Of a DNA stretch of 64,000 nt, positions 18,325-26,626 are shown piece after piece. Position 1 is the first letter of the stretch. Every line of letters starts with the position of its first letter. Below the pieces are notes generated by a model that searched no databases, was not told the DNA's origin, and saw nothing but the letters and a program-made list of their open reading frames with translations. The translations under genes were made by a program, and so were the position numbers. The DNA comes from Oscillospiraceae bacterium (GTDB lineage: Bacteria; Bacillota; Clostridia; Oscillospirales; Acutalibacteraceae), in assembly GCA_902762875.1 (NCBI GenBank), contig CACWPS010000010.1:1-64000 (forward strand). Direction: 5' to 3'.

Positions 18325-20750
18325 TGGAAGCCTTGTTTTTAGAGCTTTTTAATATGAGCGTTACCGCAAGTTGGCTTGTTTTAGCCGTTGTTATTCTAAG
18401 AACCTTGCTTAAAAAAGCCCCCAAGGCGATTACGGTTTTTCTGTGGGCGCTTGTGGGGATAAGGCTTGTATGCCCCTTTTCCTTTGAAAGCGTTTTAAGC
18501 CTTATTCCAAGCGCCGAAACCGTTCCCGAAGCGGTGCTTACGGGATCTGATTTTAATATTGACACAGGACTTTCCGCGATTGACAGCCGCGTAAACGGTT
18601 ATTTGGACGATAGATATATTGAGGGTGTTACGGTGCCCGCCGGAAACGGTATGACGGTGATGGGCGTTCTTTCAGTAATATGGCTTGTCGGCATTGCCGC
18701 TATGCTTATTTATGCCGTAGTAAGCTATATACGCATTTACAGGCAGGTTCGCGAGGGCGTGCGGCAGGACGGAAATATTTATGTATGCGATAGAATTTCT
18801 GCTCCCTTTATACTGGGTGTATTCCGTCCGAAAATTTATCTTCCGTCAGATATAGATAAGCAGGACGCAGAGTATGTTATAGCCCACGAACGGGCGCACC
18901 TTAAACGCCGCGACCACCTGATAAAACCGCTGGGCTTTTTACTTCTTACGGTATATTGGTTCAATCCCGTTATATGGATAGCCTACATTCTGCTTTGCAG
19001 GGATATCGAGCTTGCCTGTGACGAAAGGGTTATTAAAGAGCTCGGCGAGCAGGCAAAAAAGCCCTATTCCGAGGCACTTATTAATTGCAGTCTACCAAGA
19101 AGAACAGTAGCCGCCTGTCCCTTAGCCTTCGGTGAGGTCGGGGTTAAAAGCAGAATAAAATCGGTGCTTAATTACAAAAAGCCCGCTTTTTGGGTTGTTA
19201 TTGTCGCTATTATCGCGAGCATTGCTGTTGCGGTAGGCTTTCTAACCAATCCAAAAAGTAACGATTTAAGTAATATTGCAAACCAAAATTACGGTTCTGA
19301 GCTTAATGGACTGTCTCTTGAAATTGTTAATATTGAGACATCTGCTCCCGATCCGTATTTAACGATAAGATATAAAAACCGTACTATTAAGAATCTAACT
19401 TACGGAGCAGAATTTCATATTTATCAGAAAATCGGTGACAAATGGGAAGATTGCCGTATTAATCAAGATACTGTGTGGATTGCAATCGGCTATCATATGT
19501 ATCCGGGAGCAAAGGATAATCACCAATACATTTGAAACATTTTTTTCTGAAGATGGAAACTCTGATACAAAATATAAGGCTTGGATTGAATTTGAACTCA
19601 AAAAGGGTGTTGACGGCATTAATGTGCATACATTTAATCCAACAGAGCTTGTTTACAATGATGGAATGTATTCCTATATTCAAGCGGCAGAGGATGCTCC
19701 TTCTTACAGACTTGTAAACGGTATGGCGTTACAGGAAGTGGACGATAGAGGAAATGTTACATCTATTTGCAGCTTAGAACGAATCGAGTTGAATAATGAT
19801 AATTTTAATTCCCGCTTTGCTACGGGTTGGTTGGAAGGATATTCGCTTAAAGAATTAAAAAAGAATAATAAGCGGGCATGGCAACAGACTGTTTCTGAAG
19901 GCGGACTGAATGAATTGTATCTTTTGCTTGAACAAAATGACGGTACTTTCTATTTGGGTTACGGATATTTTGATATAGAAAACGCAAACAAACGCAATCC
20001 CGACGGTTCGAGTATCCGCTGGCTTTACAAATTGCAAAAGGCAGTGGAAAGCCCTGTTGACAATGAAACCGATTCGTCAGAACTTAATCGAAACTATAAT
20101 CCATACTTTAACGCAACCGTACTCGAGGTGTACGAAAGTTCCGTTTTAGTCGAGCCGTTTGAGGATACTGACGAACGTAAATCCTCCGATAAAATAACCG
20201 TGAACACAAATGTGGTATCTACCCACCCCGTGTCTGAGCTTAAAGAAGGTATGCAAATAAGGGTTGTATATAACGGCACTATTGAAGAAACCTATCCTGC
20301 AAATATACCTACTGCTTTTGCCATTTACGAGCTTCGTGAGGTTGACGGCAAATTAGAGCCTGTAATTGCAACTCCTCCCCAAAGTGAAGCGGCAACCTCA
20401 TTTATAGACAGCGATATTAAAGAAATATATGTTTTGTCCAAACCAATCAAAGGCACACAAAAATTCACGGTTTCAAAAACCTATACTGACAATAAACTTA
20501 AGCAGTTAAAGGAATTTTTGACCACAGAATACTGCGAAGAAAAAGAAGCGGGAAATTGGGTAAAACTTAACCCTGCAAAACCTAACGAATGCTTATAAAT
20601 ATTCATTTTACCGAAAGCTCTCTGGTATACTATATTGCGATAGGCACGGTAGAGGAAAGCTTTGATCCCGAAAAGGATTATTCGCAAGCCGAATACACAC
20701 GCTATATAGCAAAAGCGGTATTCGGAGAATTTTTGAAATCTATAATCTAA
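18324..20750 (+). pseudogene. BlaR1-like M56 membrane sensor peptidase, split by two frameshifts
   Basis: The intact part (18324-19535) encodes several membrane helices and a zinc metallopeptidase: HERAH at residues 188-192 and the third ligand in ELACDE near 229. In BlaR1/MecR1 this domain triggers repressor cleavage. The extracytoplasmic C-terminus shifts to the +1 frame near 19505-19545 (KYKAWIEFELKKG continues the domain) and returns to the original frame near 20590 (INIHFTESSLVYYIAIG follows), ending at a TAA at 20748-20750. The distal part has no penicillin-binding SxxK domain that I can see, so the signal is probably not a beta-lactam. It could be a decayed gene or two assembly indels. 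Confidence 0.78.
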
Positions 20751-20768
20751 TATATCAGCAACACTCTA

Positions 20769-21704
20769 TTACCCGCAAAACCTTGTAGAAATACGCTTAC
20801 AGCAGTCCTCGGGGGAATAGTCCCAGCTGTCAAGCGAATCGCCCGTGTAAAAATATTTTATTTCGGGTGAATAGGAGCTGTCAAAGCTGTCAATAATAAT
20901 AAGCTTAATCTTCATTTTCTCCCTTATTATGCTCTTTATATAAACGCTGGCCTTTTGACCGATAAAAACATCATCTCTCGGCTCTGCAAGCCCCGCAAGA
21001 TTAGGCGTTAATTCCACAAAAACGCCGTAGTCCTCAATACTCCTTACAACCCCCGTCACAGTCTGCCCCGCCGAGAAAAGGGCGGCGTTTTCCTCCCAAG
21101 TGCCTAAAAGCTCCTTGTGGGAGAGGGTGATTTTGCCGTCCTCGGCTATGCTTTTTATGATAGCCCTGATGCTCTCCCCCACGCAAAATCTGTCGGACGG
21201 GTGGGAAATACGGGAAACCGAAATGGCGTCAATAGGTAAAAGCGCAATATTTCCGCACCCTATATCGCAAAAAGCCCCGAAGGACTCAAGGTGGGTCACC
21301 TTAGCCTCTATTATATCCCCAATTTTACGCTGGGTGATTAAGTAATTTTTGCAGAGCTCCTGCGCCCTTTTGCGGGAAAGCAGGGCATAAAGCTTGCCGC
21401 TCTCATCTGTGCAAAGCTTGGTTATAACAAAGCAGACGGGCTTGCCGACACGGGAAATCAGCGCAATATCCCTTGTGGAGCCGTCCGAAATACCTATTGC
21501 CCCCTCGTCTCTGGGAATAATTCCCTTAACACAGCCCAGGTCCACAATAAGATTATGCGCCGCATCGCACATTGTAACTATAGCCTCAAGCACAGTCTGC
21601 CTTGCCTGAGCATCTGCAAGCTGGGTTGGGGTAAATACCTTTCCTCTTTCGGTTATACTTCCTAAATAGCCTTCCGGATAAAAACCGTTCATTATTTTTG
21701 TCAC
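20769..21704 (-). CDS. Protein with two S1 RNA-binding domains
   Basis: 311 aa. Two S1 (OB-fold) repeats are visible: one from ~145 (GDIIEAKVTHLESFGAFCDIG) and one from ~228 (GQTVTGVVRSIEDYGVFVELT). The N-terminal ~140 residues are not a recognised S1 repeat, but include RDIALISRVGKPVCFVIT. It is similar to the S1-like proteins of Clostridia that are shorter than ribosomal S1. It is monocistronic, convergent with the M56 gene and upstream of a repeat-rich gap. RNA binding is inferred from the domains; the target is unknown. Confidence 0.85.
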   Translation of the reverse strand: MTKIMNGFYPEGYLGSITERGKVFTPTQLADAQARQTVLEAIVTMCDAAHNLIVDLGCVKGIIPRDEGAIGISDGSTRDIALISRVGKPVCFVITKLCTDESGKLYALLSRKRAQELCKNYLITQRKIGDIIEAKVTHLESFGAFCDIGCGNIALLPIDAISVSRISHPSDRFCVGESIRAIIKSIAEDGKITLSHKELLGTWEENAALFSAGQTVTGVVRSIEDYGVFVELTPNLAGLAEPRDDVFIGQKASVYIKSIIREKMKIKLIIIDSFDSSYSPEIKYFYTGDSLDSWDYSPEDCCKRISTRFCG

Positions 21705-21862
21705 CTTTCCTTTTATACATTCGGCATTGCCGCTATACAGAATTATATGATATTAAAGGTGCAAAAATGAGAGAATTATGTCCGATATTTAAAAAAATAA
21801 GACGCTTTTTTAATGTGATGTGAGTTTTTGACAAATCCCGATTATTTTCTCTGTTTTTCAAC

Positions 21863-22018
21863 AAAAAAAGGCCCCCTTGCCTAAAGGGGGCTGTTGAGCG
21901 CAGCGAAACTGGGGGATTGTTGAGAAAAACAACTGTTGAATTGTATGTCTTTGCTTTAATTTCAATCCCTCCGACACGGCAAGCCGTGCCACCTCCCTTT
22001 GCACAAGGGAGGCTTTTA
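21863..22018. repeat. Composite hairpin element A, acting as pyr operon terminator
   Basis: Two outer hairpins (GGCCCCCTTGCCTAAAGGGGGC at the low-coordinate end and CCTCCCTTTGCACAAGGGAGG at the other) enclose inner variable palindromes and the matching blocks GGGGGATT / AATCCCTCC. On the minus strand, the first-named hairpin is followed by seven T, an intrinsic terminator for pyrI. The same design recurs, oppositely oriented, at 33181-33313. It fills most of the 311-bp gap between pyrI and the S1 gene; the rest (21705-21862) is AT-rich with nothing else recognised. Confidence 0.8.
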
Positions 22019-22432
22019 TTTCGCCTTTGTTTCGCAGTATAAACAGCGGTAAACTCGGCGTTCTTTATCGGTTAATTTGAAAATCTGCGGCAGCTCCTGC
22101 TCGGTCACCGAAATACAGCGAGGATTCTTGCAGACAAGTACATTTGTAAGCCTTTCGGGAAGTCCGATAGTCTTTTTTTCGGCAGTCTTGCCGTCCTTGA
22201 TAATATTAACCGTAACATCGGGGTCTACAAAGCCTAAAATATCGGTATCTACATCAAAGTCGGAGTCGATTTTTATAATGTCCTTTTTACCCATTTTACG
22301 GCTTGCTACATTTTTAATAAGCGCAACCGAGCAGTCAAGGCTGTCAAGCCCTAAAAGCTTGTAAATCTCCATTCCCTTGCCTGCGGTTATATGGTCTATA
22401 ACAATTCCGTTTTTAATTGAATCTATGTTCAT
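22016..22432 (-). CDS. pyrI: Aspartate carbamoyltransferase regulatory chain PyrI
   Basis: A 138-aa regulatory chain. In the family it binds nucleotides and makes PyrB allosteric. The C-terminal zinc domain shows all four ligands, Cys101, Cys106, Cys130 and Cys133 (CKNPRC ... CLYC). The N-terminal allosteric part contains [11 protein letters not shown]. It overlaps pyrB by 4 bp. Its presence indicates a PyrB/PyrI holoenzyme instead of the stand-alone Bacillus-type catalytic trimer. Confidence 0.95.
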   Translation of the reverse strand: MNIDSIKNGIVIDHITAGKGMEIYKLLGLDSLDCSVALIKNVASRKMGKKDIIKIDSDFDVDTDILGFVDPDVTVNIIKDGKTAEKKTIGLPERLTNVLVCKNPRCISVTEQELPQIFKLTDKERRVYRCLYCETKAK

Positions 22433-23343
22433 TCTTCTATCTCCAAAAGCATTAAAATTAACGCCATTCTCATATATTTGCCGTACAGTACCTGCTTAAA
22501 ATAGCAGGCACGGGGGTCGCTGTCCACCGCAACGCTTATCTCATTAACCCTCGGCAGGGGGTGAAGTATCTTCATATCTTTATTTGCGTTTTTCAGCTTT
22601 TCGGGAGTTAAGATATAAGTGTCCTTAAGCCTCAGATAATCTTCCTCGTTGAAAAAACGCTCCCTTTGAACACGGGTCATATAAAGTATGTCAAGGTCCT
22701 TAAGGGAATTTTCAAGGCTGTCGGTCTCGGTATAGGGTATACCCTTATCCTTAAGACCGTCCTTTACATAGCTGGGCAATTTAAGCTCGGTGGGCGAAAT
22801 CAGCACAAACTTAATACCCGTGTAGCGTGAAAGCGCCGCAATAAGGGAATGAACCGTTCTGCCGAATTTAAGGTCACCGCAAAGACCGACGGTCAGATTA
22901 TTAAACCCGCCCTTTTCACGGTAGATTGTGAGCAAATCCGCAAGGGTTTGGGTGGGGTGGTTATGTCCCCCGTCCCCTGCATTAATTACGGGGACAGAGG
23001 CATTAATAGAAGCCACTAAGGGTGCACCCTCTTTAGGGTGGCGCATAGCTATAATATCGGCATAACAGCTGACGGTTTTTGCAGTATCAGCAACGCTTTC
23101 ACCCTTTGCCGCAGAGGAGCTTTGGGATTCGCTAAAGCCCAAAACATTGCCGCCTAATTCATACATAGCCGCCTCAAAGCTAAGTCTTGTTCTGGTGGAG
23201 GGCTCGAAAAAGAGGGTGGCAAGCTTTTTACCTCGGCATTTTTCGCTGTATTTTTTAGGGTTTTCTATAATATCGTTAGCAGTCGCAATAAGGCTGTCAA
23301 GCTCCTTAACAGTAAGCTCTGATATATCAATTAAGCTTCTCAT
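22429..23343 (-). CDS. pyrB: Aspartate carbamoyltransferase catalytic chain PyrB
   Basis: This enzyme carbamoylates aspartate in the second step of de novo UMP synthesis. The carbamoyl-phosphate site STRTR is at residues 49-53 and HPTQ at 129-132, with the aspartate-loop [18 protein letters not shown] further on. The 304-aa length is typical. It overlaps pyrE upstream by one base (TAATG) and pyrI downstream by four, so the three are tightly coupled. Confidence 0.97.
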   Translation of the reverse strand: MRSLIDISELTVKELDSLIATANDIIENPKKYSEKCRGKKLATLFFEPSTRTRLSFEAAMYELGGNVLGFSESQSSSAAKGESVADTAKTVSCYADIIAMRHPKEGAPLVASINASVPVINAGDGGHNHPTQTLADLLTIYREKGGFNNLTVGLCGDLKFGRTVHSLIAALSRYTGIKFVLISPTELKLPSYVKDGLKDKGIPYTETDSLENSLKDLDILYMTRVQRERFFNEEDYLRLKDTYILTPEKLKNANKDMKILHPLPRVNEISVAVDSDPRACYFKQVLYGKYMRMALILMLLEIEE

Positions 23344-23999
23344 TATGCTTTTGCCCCGTTTACTTCTAAATATTTTTTAATTCGGTCAACATTTTCGTAA
23401 TTTTCAGGGTCTTCCTCTAAGTACTCGATAATATCGTAAACATCAACCACCGAATATACAGGGAAGCCGAACTCCTCGCCCACCTCTGCCATAGCGGACT
23501 TGTCGGTTTGTCCCTTTTCCTTGCGGTCAACCATAACAAAGGTTGCGGCAACCTTGGTGTCTTTAAGGGAAGAAAGAATGGACATACTCTCTCTAATTGC
23601 CGTACCCGCCGTGATAACATCCTCAACTATTACGATTTCTTCACCCTCGGTGGGCTTGTAGCCTACGAAAACGCCCCCCTCGCCGTGGTCCTTTTCTTCT
23701 TTTCGGTTAAAAAAGAAGGGTACATCAAGCCCGTTTTCGGAAAGTGCTACTGCGACAGACACCGCAATCGGAATACCCTTATAGGCAGGGCCGTAAAGTA
23801 CGGTTTTTTTGTTGCCTATCTTTTCAAAATAAGCCTTAGCGTAGAACTCGCCTAACTTCCTAATCTGCTCACCTGTTTTAATATCTCCCGCATTTATAAA
23901 ATAGGGGATTTTTCTGCCTGATTTAGCGGTGAAATCGCCGAATTTAAGTACCCCCGCCGACTCTAAAAACTTAATAAATTCTCTTTTGTAGCTTTCCAT
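23343..23999 (-). CDS. pyrE: Orotate phosphoribosyltransferase PyrE
   Basis: PyrE transfers phosphoribose from PRPP to orotate to give OMP. The 218-aa protein shows [11 protein letters not shown], the flexible catalytic loop [13 protein letters not shown] and the PRPP motif [12 protein letters not shown] near residue 120. It is preceded by AAAGGAGAAG and follows pyrF by 46 bp; that gap holds a short heptamer repeat array. Confidence 0.96.
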   Translation of the reverse strand: MESYKREFIKFLESAGVLKFGDFTAKSGRKIPYFINAGDIKTGEQIRKLGEFYAKAYFEKIGNKKTVLYGPAYKGIPIAVSVAVALSENGLDVPFFFNRKEEKDHGEGGVFVGYKPTEGEEIVIVEDVITAGTAIRESMSILSSLKDTKVAATFVMVDRKEKGQTDKSAMAEVGEEFGFPVYSVVDVYDIIEYLEEDPENYENVDRIKKYLEVNGAKA

Positions 24000-24015
24000 T
24001 TTTCTTCTCCTTTAT

Positions 24016-24050
24016 AATTCCGAATTCCGCATTCCTAATTCCGAATTAAT
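24016..24050. repeat. Degenerate 7-bp tandem array between pyrF and pyrE
   Basis: Four consecutive heptamers, AATTCCG, AATTCCG, CATTCCT, AATTCCG (24016-24043), followed by a degenerate AATTAAT that supplies the pyrF stop codon. The unit length and four-unit size match the arrays at 40654-40844 and 57317-57407, although the heptamer sequences differ. No inverted partner array is seen here. Confidence 0.65.
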
Positions 24051-24744
24051 CAACAAATTCTTCAACGCATCTTTCATACGCCGCCACGGGGTCTGCCGCC
24101 GCAGTTATGGGTCTGCCTACAACAATATAGTCACTGCCGATTTTCTTAGCCTCTGCGGGGGTCATAACCCTTTTTTGGTCGCCCACATCCCCGTCCGCAA
24201 AGCGAACACCGGGGGTAACGGTCAAAAAGCTCTTTCCGCAGGTATTATGCACCTTTTCGGCCTCAAGGGGTGAGCAAACAACACCGTCAAGCCCCGCCTT
24301 TGCGGCATTAGAGGCATAGTGCATAACCACCTTGTCTATAGGCTCCCGTATCAGCAGGTCCTTTTCCATTCTCTCTTGGTCTGTGGAGGTAAGCTGTGTT
24401 ACGGCTATAAGCAGGGGTCTTGTTCCGTCGGGGCGGGTTAAGCCCTCTAAAGCCCCCTCCATCATAGAAACCGTGCCTGCGGCGTGTAAATTAGTCATAT
24501 CAACATCAAGACGGGACAAAACCGCCATTGATTTTTTAACTGTATTGGGAATATCGTGAAGCTTTAAATCAAGGAATATTTTATGTCCCCTCGCCTTAAT
24601 TTCACGGACAATCTGCGGCCCCTCGGCGTAAAAAAGCTCCATACCAATTTTTACAAAGGGCTTCTTGCCTGTGAATTTATCAAGAAAGCTAAAACATTCT
24701 TCCTTTGAAGCAAAATCGCAGGCGATAATAACATCCTTACCCAT
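24046..24744 (-). CDS. pyrF: Orotidine 5'-phosphate decarboxylase PyrF
   Basis: PyrF decarboxylates OMP to UMP. It is 232 aa, with the catalytic Lys/Asp array in FLDLKLHDIPNTV near residue 60 and the phosphate-binding GSDYIVVGRPIT near the C-terminus, the short bacterial PyrF type. The start overlaps the pyrD stop by one base. The stop codon lies within the heptamer array. Confidence 0.96.
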   Translation of the reverse strand: MGKDVIIACDFASKEECFSFLDKFTGKKPFVKIGMELFYAEGPQIVREIKARGHKIFLDLKLHDIPNTVKKSMAVLSRLDVDMTNLHAAGTVSMMEGALEGLTRPDGTRPLLIAVTQLTSTDQERMEKDLLIREPIDKVVMHYASNAAKAGLDGVVCSPLEAEKVHNTCGKSFLTVTPGVRFADGDVGDQKRVMTPAEAKKIGSDYIVVGRPITAAADPVAAYERCVEEFVD

Positions 24745-25655
24745 TAGTGCGCTCCTCCTATAATATCACTTAAATTATTGATTTTATATTTTTCCATTAC
24801 TCTCGGCAGGTCTTCAATTATATTTTTGCAGGCAAAAGGCTCAACAAGGTTAGCCGCTCCCACCTCTACGGCGGTAGCACCCGCAAGCATAAGCTCGATA
24901 ACATCCTCGGCAGTAGCCACACCGCCCATTCCGACTATGGGGATTTTAACCGCATCATAAACCTGATAAATCATTCTTACCGCAACGGGCTTAATAGCGG
25001 GACCTGAAAAGCCCCCCGCCTTGTTGGCAAGTACGGGCTTTTTTGTTTTAAGGTCGATTTTCATACCGAGAAGTGTATTTATAAGGGAAATTCCGTCCGC
25101 ACCCTCTGCCTCACAGGCCTTTGCAATCTCGGTAATATCGGTCACATTAGGTGAAAGCTTAATAATAACGGGTTTTTTTGTGACTTTTTTTACCGCTTTA
25201 GTCACTGCCGCCGCATTTTCTGCACTTGTGCCGAAGGCAAGCCCGCCACCGTGAACATTCGGGCAGGAAATATTAATTTCAAACCAACCTATTTGGCTTT
25301 CACTATCGAGCTTTTCTACCGTATAAACATAATCCTTCACAGAAAAACCGCTTACATTTGCCATAACGGGCTTATTAAAGCAGGCTTTAAGCTTGGGCAA
25401 CTCCTCGGAAATAACCTTATCCACACCGGGATTTTGAAGACCTACGGAGTTTAGCATTCCGCTCTCGCACTCGGCGATGCGGGGCGTGGGGTTGCCGAAA
25501 CGGGGGTCTTTGGTGGTTCCCTTAAAGGAAAGAGAGCCTAAAACATTGATATCATAAAGTCTGGCGAACTCATATCCGAAGCCGAAAGTTCCGCTGGCGG
25601 GAATTATCGGATTGTCAAGCTCTACACCGCAAAGATTTACTTTAGTGTTTACCAT
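24744..25655 (-). CDS. pyrD: Dihydroorotate dehydrogenase PyrD (class 1B catalytic subunit)
   Basis: This FMN enzyme oxidises dihydroorotate to orotate. At 303 aa, with NISCPNVHGGG carrying the class 1 active-site cysteine and the FMN segments GMGGVATAEDVIELM and AVEVGAANL, it is the cytosolic class 1B type. That type works with the PyrK electron-transfer subunit, whose gene overlaps it by 7 bp. This implies NAD+ as electron acceptor, consistent with an anaerobe. Confidence 0.96.
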   Translation of the reverse strand: MVNTKVNLCGVELDNPIIPASGTFGFGYEFARLYDINVLGSLSFKGTTKDPRFGNPTPRIAECESGMLNSVGLQNPGVDKVISEELPKLKACFNKPVMANVSGFSVKDYVYTVEKLDSESQIGWFEINISCPNVHGGGLAFGTSAENAAAVTKAVKKVTKKPVIIKLSPNVTDITEIAKACEAEGADGISLINTLLGMKIDLKTKKPVLANKAGGFSGPAIKPVAVRMIYQVYDAVKIPIVGMGGVATAEDVIELMLAGATAVEVGAANLVEPFACKNIIEDLPRVMEKYKINNLSDIIGGAH

Positions 25656-26380
25656 ACGATTTCCTCCCTTTCAAGCACGGGGCCGTCCTTACAGATACGC
25701 TTGTTGCCGTATTTCGTTTTGCAGGTACAGCCCATACAAGCACCGAAACCACAGCCCATACGCTCCTCAAAGCTAAACTGACCCGAGGTCTTGGCAACAC
25801 CCTCTATTGCCCTAAACATTGGCATAGGACCGCAGGTGTAGAAATAGTCGTATTCCAAATCCTTCATTACATCGGTAACAAAGCCCTTTGTACCGTAGGA
25901 GCCGTCAACCGTTGTAACATAAACCTCTGCGCCTAAAAGCTTAAAAACCTCTTCGTAAAATATTTCGGAAGCAGTATTAAAGCCTAAAATAACGGTGGGC
26001 TTTTTGCCGAATTTAATAAGCTCCTTGCAGAGTCCGTAAAGGGGAGGAATACCAACGCCGCCGCCTATCACCAAAGGCTTTTGGCATTTTTTCTCAGCGT
26101 TAAAGCCGTTGCCGAGGCCTACCAAAAGGTCGAGCTTGTCCCCCGCAACCATTTTAGCCATTTTCTCTGTGCCCTCACCTACAACCTTATAAATTAAGGT
26201 TATTGTTTCCTTATCGTAATCGCAAACCGAAATGGGGCGGCGCAGATACAGCCCGTCAATTTTAATATTAACAAACTGACCGGGGGATAAAAGGGCCGAG
26301 GTATCCCCCTTTAGCACCATTCTAAAAACATTAGGTGCAAGCTCAAAATTGAAAAGAATTTCATAGATTCCCTGTTTCAT
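25649..26380 (-). CDS. pyrK: Dihydroorotate dehydrogenase electron-transfer subunit PyrK
   Basis: This FAD/2Fe-2S subunit passes electrons from PyrD to NAD+. The 243-aa protein has the FAD motif LRRPISVCDYD, the NAD-binding GGGVGIPPLYGLCKEL and four cluster cysteines at 210, 215, 218 and 230 (C-x4-C-x2-C-x11-C), the family pattern. It overlaps pyrD. A 246-bp gap with a hairpin-rich repeat separates it from carB. Confidence 0.95.
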   Translation of the reverse strand: MKQGIYEILFNFELAPNVFRMVLKGDTSALLSPGQFVNIKIDGLYLRRPISVCDYDKETITLIYKVVGEGTEKMAKMVAGDKLDLLVGLGNGFNAEKKCQKPLVIGGGVGIPPLYGLCKELIKFGKKPTVILGFNTASEIFYEEVFKLLGAEVYVTTVDGSYGTKGFVTDVMKDLEYDYFYTCGPMPMFRAIEGVAKTSGQFSFEERMGCGFGACMGCTCKTKYGNKRICKDGPVLEREEIVW

Positions 26381-26403
26381 ATTCTCTCCTTTCTGAATTT
26401 ATA

Positions 26404-26605
26404 TCATTGCCTCCCTCTGACGAGGGTGCGGATTGCCTGTGGCAATCTCTAAGCGTAAGCTTAGAAGCACCGACCGAAACGGCAGTTGAGAGGTGTCGAG
26501 CGAAGCGAGACGGAGGGAGAGAAAACTATGCAATAAAGTCTTTTTTGACTACCCCTCAGTCACCTACGGTGACAGCTCCCCTGACAAGGGGAGCCAATGA
26601 TTTAT
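26404..26605. repeat. Composite palindromic element C between carB and pyrK
   Basis: The gap holds several nested palindromes: GGCTCCCCTTGTCAGGGGAGC with TGTCACCGTAGGTGACTGAGG on the minus strand, GTCTCGCTTCGCTCGACACCTC, and GCCTCCCTCTGACGAGGG at the low-coordinate end. It resembles elements A and B in layout but not in exact sequence. No T-tract follows the hairpins on the minus strand, so transcription from carB to pyrK probably continues. Confidence 0.6.
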
Positions 26606-26626
26606 TCACAATCAAATAAATTCACC

